Assembly: GCA_965178125.1 (NCBI GenBank)
Contig: OZ237759.1
Span: 62,001-126,000, forward strand
Direction of reading: 5' to 3'
Source of the DNA: Bilabrum cf. latius
Taxonomy: Eukaryota > Bigyra: Bicosoecida > Bigyra > Bicosoecida
DNA: 64,000 nucleotides
Position numbers and translations under genes: made by a program. The notes beneath the pieces were generated by a model that saw only the letters and a list, made by a program, of their open reading frames with translations, was not told where the DNA came from and did no database searches. Positions 57,393 to 64,000 of this stretch are shown piece after piece. Numbering within the stretch: the first letter of the stretch is position 1; each line of letters begins with the position of its first letter.

Positions 57393-57688
57393 ACATGAAC
57401 CTAGAGGTGTTGAGGCGTGTCCGGTGATAATGATTGATCCGCACGAATCTGACCGATTGGCAGGCGATGGACTGCAGCATCCGTTGCAGCTTGCGCGATA
57501 CTCTGTGGCTCGGAGGCGGAGCAGGCAACCGGGCAGCCGCCATACCAGCCTGGTGCTGGTGCGACGCAGCTGTAGCAGCTTCAACGGCACCAGCCCACCA
57601 GTGTGCCCGGAGTATAATTCATTGCACTGCTGTGCTACCCATGTGGCAACTGCACAGCGCGCAGAGCTTGTTGCGCTTGTCTTGAAGG

Positions 57689-59617
57689 ATGCGGTCTTTG
57701 GTATTTGCCGCCGCACTAATTGGAGCGCTAACTTGCTTCTCAGGCGCCTCGCCCCTGCCCGACCGAGCCGCGCTTGCATCCATCATCAACGGTACACTCC
57801 AAGGATCCACCTCTCCGCGAGAGCATTCACTCTCCGGCAAATACCCCGCAACACCCCTAGACACGTACGTTACCAAGAAAGATCCTGCCTTTCATTGGAA
57901 CCTCGCGCCAACATGGTCAAAGAAGGGCGACGGGTGGTCGGCAGTGCTGCTAAATGTAACATCGCAGAGCTGGCTGAATTCTAGCGCTTGGAGCTACTCA
58001 GACGGCGCCCCTGGTGGTAAATGGTGGCACCACGTTCTTGTTGTAGTTCCTGATAAGCTGGTAGTCACTGATACGGCGTTTGTATGGATTGGAGAGGACG
58101 ACAACGCGCCATCGCAGCACCCGGACGACGGTGGCTTGGACCTGACCGTCGCCACGACGGTGGCAACGCGGATCGGGGCCGTGGCAGCCGCTTGCTACTT
58201 CATTCCAAACCAGCCGGTGAAGTTCTCGTCCGAAACCCCTGTGCCCCGGTCCCGCGAGGAGGACGAGGTGATCGCTTGGGGATGGCACGAGTTCATTTCC
58301 AAGGGGCAGTCCACTGACTGGATCCTCCGTCTCCCAATGACCAAGGGCGTGTTTGCTGCCATGGATGCTGTGGAGGCGTACACCGCTTCGGAGGACTACC
58401 GCACGCGATTCGCAGCGCCGCTTGCTCACGCCGCCACACTACGCTCCAACAGTGGCGCCGAATCCGAGTCTAAGGCGACAGATCCGGATCCGGTGTCCCG
58501 CTGGATCGTGTCAGGTGCCTCCAAGCGAGGGTGGACCACCTGGACGGTGGCGGCCGTGGACCAGGCGCTGTCTTCCCCCCGTGTGATCGGCATGATCCCG
58601 GTTGTCATGGATCTCTTGCAGATGTAGCGCTCCTTGCACCACGACTACCGCTCCCAGGGCGGATGGTCCTTCGCGTTCAAGCCCTACTACGAGGCCCCCG
58701 TCAATTTAACGGAGCTGTTGGACTCCGAGGGTGTGGCGAGGCTCGCAGCAGTGAGCGATCCGTACGTCTACATCGACCGCTATGCCAATCTTCCAAAACT
58801 GGTTATGAACGCGCTAGGGGATGAGTTCTTTTCCCTGGACAACGACATGTTTTGGTTCGATGATCTGCCCGGGGAGAAGTTCCGGCTCATGCTCCCCAAC
58901 GCCGAGCACTCTCTGGCCACCGCCGAGCAGCAGGCAATCGACGGCGCGGCTGCCTTCAGCCTGGCAGTGGTGCACGACCTACCCCGCCCCTCCCCCTCCT
59001 GGCAGTTCTCCGGGCCCAGGCCAGAGGGGGCGCCCGTTCCTCCGGGCGGATTTCCCAGTTACGGGACCGGCGCCGCGTCAGGTGACCTCACGTTCCGCTG
59101 CCAGGGCGAGGGCGCGCAAGGAGGGGCACGGCCAGGGGCCCAAGTTGAAGCTGCTTCCCCCACCAATGTGACCGCGTGGTTCGCATATTCTGCCAGTGGC
59201 ACAGGCAGGAGGGACTTCAGGTTGGCAGCGGGGTATCCCAAGACGGAGCCGCAGCTGGTGCTCTGGCTGCCGTACGACCTGACCGGGTCACCCAGCGGGC
59301 CCTGCGAGTGGAAGGCGCAGGCCCCCGAGGAGCAGAAGGGGCAGTGGGGCGGGCTCATCATCGACACACGGTTCCCCCTGCAGTCGGGATGCGGCAAAGC
59401 GGGTCAAGGCGTCAGGGGCGCGGCCACTCGGCCTGCCAACGAGGGTGGTGCCGCTGCGCTGGACACGTCGTGCCTCGCGCCAGGGGCGGCCATGGTGCTG
59501 CGGAGAGCGGTCGAGGCCGGGCTGGAGTTCGATATCACCAGCACCGTGTCAATCACGCCAGCGACATACCCTTTCCCGGACTGCAAAGGCAGCACCTGCA
59601 AAGGCAAGCTCCTGTGA
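57689..59617 (+). CDS. secreted AprA/PqaA-family protein
   Basis: Member of the PhoPQ-activated (PqaA) / Dictyostelium AprA family, an alpha/beta-hydrolase-like fold of unknown activity. Single exon, 642 aa. A clean signal peptide (MRSLVFAAALIGALTCFSGA) and N-glycosylation sites (NGT, NVT, NSS, NLT) imply secretion. Diagnostic blocks are WGWHEFIS, RWIVSGASKRGWTTW with the nucleophile-like Ser, VIGMIPVVMDLLQM, HHDYRSQGGWSFAFKPYY and DEFFSLDND. TAG at 58625 lies between DLLQM and RSLHHDY within continuous homology. The C-terminal 200 residues are Gly/Pro-rich and less conserved, with six Cys. The stop is TGA. Confidence 0.88.
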
Positions 59618-59933
59618 GCCACAGGCCGTGCGGCTGTGAGAGCGCGTGTGGAGCTGCGCAAATTCACACGACGGGATCATCGACGGTGGGGCTGAACCGG
59701 CCATCGCACACCCTTCCCCGGCTACAGAAGACCACGCGATTGTCATGTTGCCTCCCGTTATTTTAGGGTAATTGCGGTTGCTACTACTGCGAGCACTCGA
59801 CCTGCCCGATTTGAAGAAGCAACTTTTGCCAACTCCACGATGCTTTACATGTGCGGATGATTCTCGAGCTCCAAATTCGTACACACACTGGCAAACCATG
59901 TCAGTCCATTCAATTCACGTGCTGCAGCTGCTT
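59618..59933. other. convergent intergenic spacer, 316 bp
   Basis: 3' flanks of two convergent genes; nothing recognised. Confidence 0.4.
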
Positions 59934-62900
59934 TCAAGAAGCAGATACCTTGGATTTCTGCGCGCTGCTTCCTTCCGACGCTGCCCCACCGGAAGCTGAT
60001 GGCAGCGGATATCCCCTATCCACTCTCTCCTGCTCGTCCATCAAGTCCACGACAAGCGTATCATAGGAAGATCGCGCTGCTTGCATGGACGGATCAACGA
60101 GCGCAGCTCTGGCGAGGTCTATGCGTCGCACCCTCGAGTCCCAGCCGTCGCCGAGGAGGGCACCGCTGCTCTCGCGAGCTGAGCCACCCTAACCCCCCGC
60201 GCCCGCTCCAGCCGGGCCATCGCCATCCTCCATGGCGACTTGCCCCTTCACCCCGGCAGCACCTCCACTATTGCCTCCCGCTCCGGCAGCCGCTCCCTTG
60301 CTGCCCGCTCCCATTTCCACTTCCACCTCGTCCATCACCGCGTCCTGCTCTGGGCCTGCGGTGAATCCAGCCGCGGCCAGCAGACCGTCCAGCGACTCGC
60401 GCGCGTCCTCCCGCGACAGGAGACCCTGGCTGTACAATTTCCGCAGCTGCTGCGCCACGACTCCGTGCAGCCCTCCCCGCAGCGTGCTCACCCGGCTCTG
60501 CCACGCCCGGGCTGCGCGACGACCCACCGCGAGCACCACGGGGGACGCGCCCTCTGCACCCGGTCCCGGTCCCGACCCCGACCCCGATCCCGATCCCGCC
60601 GCTGCGCTCGCGCTCTGCCCCTGCCCACTGCCCTGTCCCTGACCCCTCCTCTGCGCCTCACACGCCTCCATGGCCTGCTGACCCCTCCGGGCCGCCCGCA
60701 GCAGCGCCCTCCCCGGCTCCAGCTCGGCCAGCATCCCCGGGGCCCATACCCGCAGGAACCACGAGGCCAAGGAACACGCCTCATCCGGCCGCTCCCCTTG
60801 GCTGAAGAAACCGCGAGTGGACGCGGCAGATGCTGCTGCTGGACTCTGCATGGGCCCGGCCCCGGCACCGGCCCCGGCACCGCCACTCTTGCCTGTCTTC
60901 CCAGTCTTGCTCGAAGCGATGGAGGCCCCTTCCCACGCAGTGCCGTCTGCCCCCGTGGGCGCGCCCCCTCCCGCTCCCTGCGCGTCAGCCTGCGTCCTTC
61001 CCACCATGCAGGCGTTGACCAGACGCACGGCGGTGGGCACCAGCACATGCAAGAAGCTTAGGCCAGCCTCCACGCGAGCGGGGCCTGGGCGCGATGACGA
61101 TGACGATGACGACGACGACGACGATGACGATGATGATGATGATGATGCCGCGCTCACCCCGCCCAGGGCCCCCTCAGTGCCCGACACTCCCAACACAGCG
61201 CCACCTCCGCCTCCCCACTCCTATTCGGCCCAGTCCCCCGGCACCCCCTTGGGTCGGAAGAGGGCCAGCAGCTCCCTCAGCTGAGAGACCTGCTGGTGCA
61301 GCTTGGGCAGCACGCACATGCGAGCCAGCACCAGGGAGGGCCCCACCGCGTGGGAGCCGGCCGCAGCGGCCATGGCCCGAAGGGCCTTCTCACCGGCGGG
61401 GAGATAGAAGGCGCGCAATGGAGCCTGCTGCTGCTGCGCGCCTACTCCAGAGGGCGAGCCCACAGGGGAGGCCCTATCGGCGTCCTCCCTGCCGGCGAGT
61501 CGGGCCGCCAGCAGCGCAGCCTCCCCTCCTTGGCCCAGCCTCGCCCGCGCCGCCTCCTCCTTCCTCCCCCTGGCCACCTCCGCGGCGGCCTGGAAGCCCC
61601 TGGTGGCCGCCGCCCGCTGCTCGATGTCCGCGAGCACGAAGAAGCGCTCCACCCGGCGCAGGCACAGCCACAGGGACGGTGGCGCGAAGTCGGTCGCAGG
61701 CACTGGAGCAGAGCCCGCCGCGCCGCCCGCACCCGATCGACCCGCGGGCTGCGTCGTTGGCGGGGCCCTGATTTCGTGTGCAGCGGCGGCGCCCAGCAGA
61801 AGGGCCAGCGGCCCCCCGAACGCGACCGCCTCCATCCTCAGTGCGGCTGCCCTCCGGCCCTTGGGAGTCCCCCTCAGCCTATCCCTGGGCTGGGAAAGGG
61901 CCCGGAGAGCGTTGATCGTCAGGATAGAGGCAGCCCTGGCCATGCGGGGGGAGGCCAGGAGGCACCGCGCGTGCCGCAGCGCGGCAGACCCGATGCCCCG
62001 CCCCGTGCCGGTTGCCTTGCCCCTGCCCAGCCTCTTCTCCGCGACCTGCTTGTCAGCCAGGAAGCACTGCACCAGCCCGTCCGCATGCACCGTGTACTGG
62101 TCCTGCGGCCCGTTGAATATCGCCGAGTTGTTCCTCATCAGCCGCACGTCCGCCTCGAGGTGGTCAAAGTCGCGGTACCGGCCCTTTTTCACGCCCGCCA
62201 TCAGAGTGGAGAGGTCCATCGGTCGCTTGACCACCTGCCGGTAACGATCGCACACAGCCGGCTGGTCCGCCACCAGCTCCAGCACTGGCCTGGAGAAGCT
62301 CCCGTGGGTGTCCCGCTTCCTCATCGCCTCGATGGCCCGCTCCATGGCGGCCCTGAGCTTGGCGCCGGCAGAGTCGCTGCCACCTCCACCACTTCCTCCT
62401 CCTCCTCCTCCCTCCGCCTCGGCCGCGCGCACCAGCTTGCCGAGCTGCAGCGCCGCCGCAGTGATGTGCTGCGCCTGCGGCTTGGGCCTGCTGGCCAGCT
62501 GCTCCACGGCAATGGCCAGCCCGAGGCAGGGGTCCTCCTTGGCCGAGGAGGGGTGCCCCTTGTCCTGCAGGTACAGGGGCAGCCAGGCACGGGCCGCGGC
62601 GTACACGGGGCTCCTGGTGGCCTCCCACGCCTCGACCAGCACCTGGAGAACAGCCGCCAGGAGGGCGGGGTGCTCGGTTGCAACCGGCAGCAGCGGCTTG
62701 AGCAGCGTGTCGCGCTCGCGAGGAGCACGGGCCGCGGCTCGTCGAGAGGCGGCCTGCGCGGCTGCAGTAGAAGCCCTGCGGCGAGGTGGAGGGACATAGA
62801 GGGGGTGTGGCGGCGATGCGGTTGCTCGTGTGGGTGAGGGGTTGGGAGACGGAGGGGACTGCAACCAGCGCGGCGCGGCATGGGCAGCTGTGGACGGCAC

Positions 62901-63632
62901 TCGCGGTGCAGGTGCTCACTGCGTGACGAGGTGCTCCTGATAAAAGGAGCCCAATGACTGCACCAATTTAGGGGTGCAGAGAGCCGGTTTCAACGCCTCC
63001 CCCACGATGCGGCGCACCGCGTCCGGGTGGGCGAGGAGCAGCCTCCTCCGGGCCAGGGGCGGGAGCTTCGCGAGAAGGTCTGAGCGCTTTGAGATGGCCT
63101 TTTGTAGGGAGCTGGGGAGAGAGTCAGTGGCAGTCAGCGGCGCTGAAGGCGGCAGCAATCGTTGCAGCAGCGCCCGCTCGGCCTGAATAGCTCGAGGCAG
63201 TCGCAGAGGCAACAGATATAGCAGCAGGGACATCACCACGGGCTCCTCTAGCGATGCCGCCTCTCTCTCAATAAATTTTGAGCATTCCGACGCGACCCCA
63301 GCCATAGCACGCTGGGCATCAATGCCAGCGTATGCCAGCAAGGGGACGCCGTCCGCCATGACTGGTCGTCTCGGCAACACGATCGGACCTGCTCTTTCTG
63401 CCAGTGCTCTCGGGCCTTCGCGCTGCACTATAGATCGAACATTTTCAAACAGACGCCTTCCCGCCAGAACCCCAGCCGGTGGGGCGCTGGGATCCACGGG
63501 CGGCTGTGGCACTCTCCGGACCTTTAGTTGTGAGGCATTAGAGGCCCTACCCGCCTTGCTTGTTTCCGAAGCAGCCGGCTTGGGGGGAACAGACCCCCCG
63601 GTCGCGTCCTGCGCAGCCCGGGGGGCCGCCAT
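59934..63632 (-). CDS. bromodomain protein with NELF-B-like architecture
   Basis: Two exons (63632-62920, 62775-59934) around a 144-bp intron give about 1,184 aa to TGA at 59934-59936. A bromodomain lies at about 62330-62060 (ELVADQPAVCDRYRQVVKRPMDLSTL, then FNGPQDQYTVHADGL; its usual terminal Asn-region is NNSAIFNG). The flanking helical regions resemble NELF-B/COBRA1: EEPVVMSLLLYLLPLRLP against LQPVVMCVMKHLPKVPEKK, EDPCLGLAIAVEQLASRP against VDPCHKFTWCLDACIRE, and SILTINALRAL against FAINTLALSTVRHL. This is a by-eye alignment. A poly-Ser run (61090-61150) and Gly/Ala loops are inserted. TAGs at 61221 and 60189. The intron avoids an in-frame TGA, supporting the splice model. Confidence 0.7.
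61095..61148 (-). repeat. trinucleotide run coding poly-Ser
   Basis: GAT/GAC triplets on the plus strand give about 18 consecutive Ser codons (mixed ATC/GTC complement, i.e. TCA-type and TCG-type) on the minus strand. Confidence 0.8.
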
Positions 63633-63791
63633 TACGACGGCGGTCCGAGAAGCAGGGCGTGTTTAGCGGATTTGGGCATCGCCAACTTTGACTTCTATAG
63701 CGTGCAGTTTGGGATGAAATCGGATCAACCATTCGGAGCAGAAATAAACCGTTCTCTCGATTGCACTTCTTTCCAGGCAAGTATCACGCCA
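63633..63791. promoter_or_regulatory. shared upstream region of the bromodomain gene and the Rei1-like gene
   Basis: 159-bp head-to-head spacer. Inferred to contain both promoters; no motif recognised. Confidence 0.35.
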
Positions 63792-64000
63792 ATGCAGGCT
63801 CTTGCGGCAGCTGAATCAGCTGTACTTTCGCCAGAGGATGCAGACAGCTGCACATGCTGCACATGTAGCTTGAAATTTCCCAGCCATGACGAGGTACGGG
63901 CGCACTACCAAACAGAGTTGCACAAGTTTAACTCGAAGCGTCGTGGCGTGGGATAGCCACCGGTTACTGGGTAGGTCTTTGAAACGGCAAGACGGGCCGC
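63792..64000 (+). CDS. Rei1/ZNF622-type zinc-finger protein, 3' truncated by window
   Basis: N-terminal 69 codons only. C2H2 finger of the U1-like/Rei1 type: CTCCTCSLKFPSHDEVRAHY and ELHKFNSKRRGVG, where Rei1 has WHRYNLKRRVAGLPP. TAG at 63954 follows GVG and TAG at 63972 follows PPVTG; continuing through both gives GVG-Q-PPVTG-Q-VFETARR, which tracks the Rei1 pattern LPPxxxxxF. Rei1 is a cytoplasmic 60S ribosome maturation factor. The start ATG at 63792 is the first in frame; an upstream exon ending before the CTTTCCAG at 63771-63778 is possible. Confidence 0.7.

Noticed and set aside
62776-62919. TGA after HLVTQ as the end of a separate upstream gene
   Set aside because: A GTGAGC donor and GCCGCAG acceptor flank the TGA, keep the phase and join two helical regions that both resemble one family.
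1-64000. The many TAG interruptions as pseudogenes, frameshifts or bad assembly
   Set aside because: Interruptions are always TAG, never TAA or TGA, the flanks are conserved and in frame, and single-copy essential genes (MCM2, UAP56, proteasome) are affected.
1-64000. UAG read as leucine (as in a reported rhizarian) or as a general readthrough signal
   Set aside because: Five conserved columns are Gln; only the Rei1-like site has Leu in homologues. Adjacent TAG pairs and about 80 sites argue against programmed readthrough.

Overview
This is a GC-rich nuclear genomic window from a flagellated or ciliated protist or alga. Genes carry short GT-AG introns (about 86 to 350 bp). Encoded proteins include MCM2, SNW1/SKIP, prefoldin 2, UAP56, CDC48, eRF3, a 20S proteasome beta subunit and two axonemal or ciliary-assembly proteins (CFAP52, CFAP298). 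I cannot name the species. SNW1, the CFAP298 exon pattern and a NUDT23-like FAD diphosphatase look plant/green-alga-like, but that is weak evidence. Central observation: about 80 in-frame TAG codons interrupt otherwise well-conserved reading frames. In five independent proteins TAG stands exactly where the family has a conserved glutamine: MCM2 (EQ-Q-SISIS), UAP56 (V-Q-ERF), proteasome beta (PY-Q-V), an isochorismatase-fold protein (DL-Q-ND) and CFAP298 (D-Q-FLFET). All 26 genes whose 3' end I could read stop at TGA (22) or TAA (4), never at TAG. The simplest reading is a nuclear code in which UAG alone means Gln while UAA and UGA remain stops. All coding calls below use that code; under the standard code most genes here would be split into fragments. 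Layout: <1-1702 coiled-coil/RGG protein (+); 1816-4802 MCM2 (-); 5038-6789 SNW1 (+); 6830-7342 prefoldin 2 (-); 7585-10662 Myb/SANT-like nuclear protein (+); 10965-11839 6-phosphogluconolactonase (+); 12156-13058 SAM+IQ protein (+); 13151-14838 UAP56/DDX39 (-); 14993-16269 succinyl-CoA ligase alpha (+); 16572-19404 CDC48-like (-); 19592-22057 eRF3 (+); 22254-25143 CFAP52 (-); about 25513-27674 LRR protein (+); 27819-28892 proteasome beta (+); 29053-30247 CFAP298 (-); 30361-31017 isochorismatase fold (+), followed by a 50-bp tandem array; 31226-32032 Nudix (-); 32119-33248 NF-YA-motif protein (+); 33877-35874 RRM protein with a poly(Gly-Ala) tract (+); 36095-47681 giant multi-pass membrane protein (-); 48662-50788 PRPP synthetase with a large insertion (+); 51305-51754 small membrane protein (-); 51914-57392 SNF1/AMPK-like kinase with a very long tail (+); 57689-59617 secreted AprA/PqaA-family protein (+); 59934-63632 bromodomain protein with NELF-B-like architecture (-); 63792-end Rei1/ZNF622 zinc-finger protein (+, cut by the window). 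Genes mostly alternate strands, giving head-to-head starts 86-240 bp apart and tail-to-tail ends 40-520 bp apart, so many pairs probably share bidirectional promoters. There is no operon-like functional grouping: the genes serve DNA replication, splicing/export, protein folding and turnover, termination, cilia, carbon metabolism and signalling. No tRNA (including a candidate suppressor tRNA-Gln), rRNA, CRISPR or transposon was recognised.
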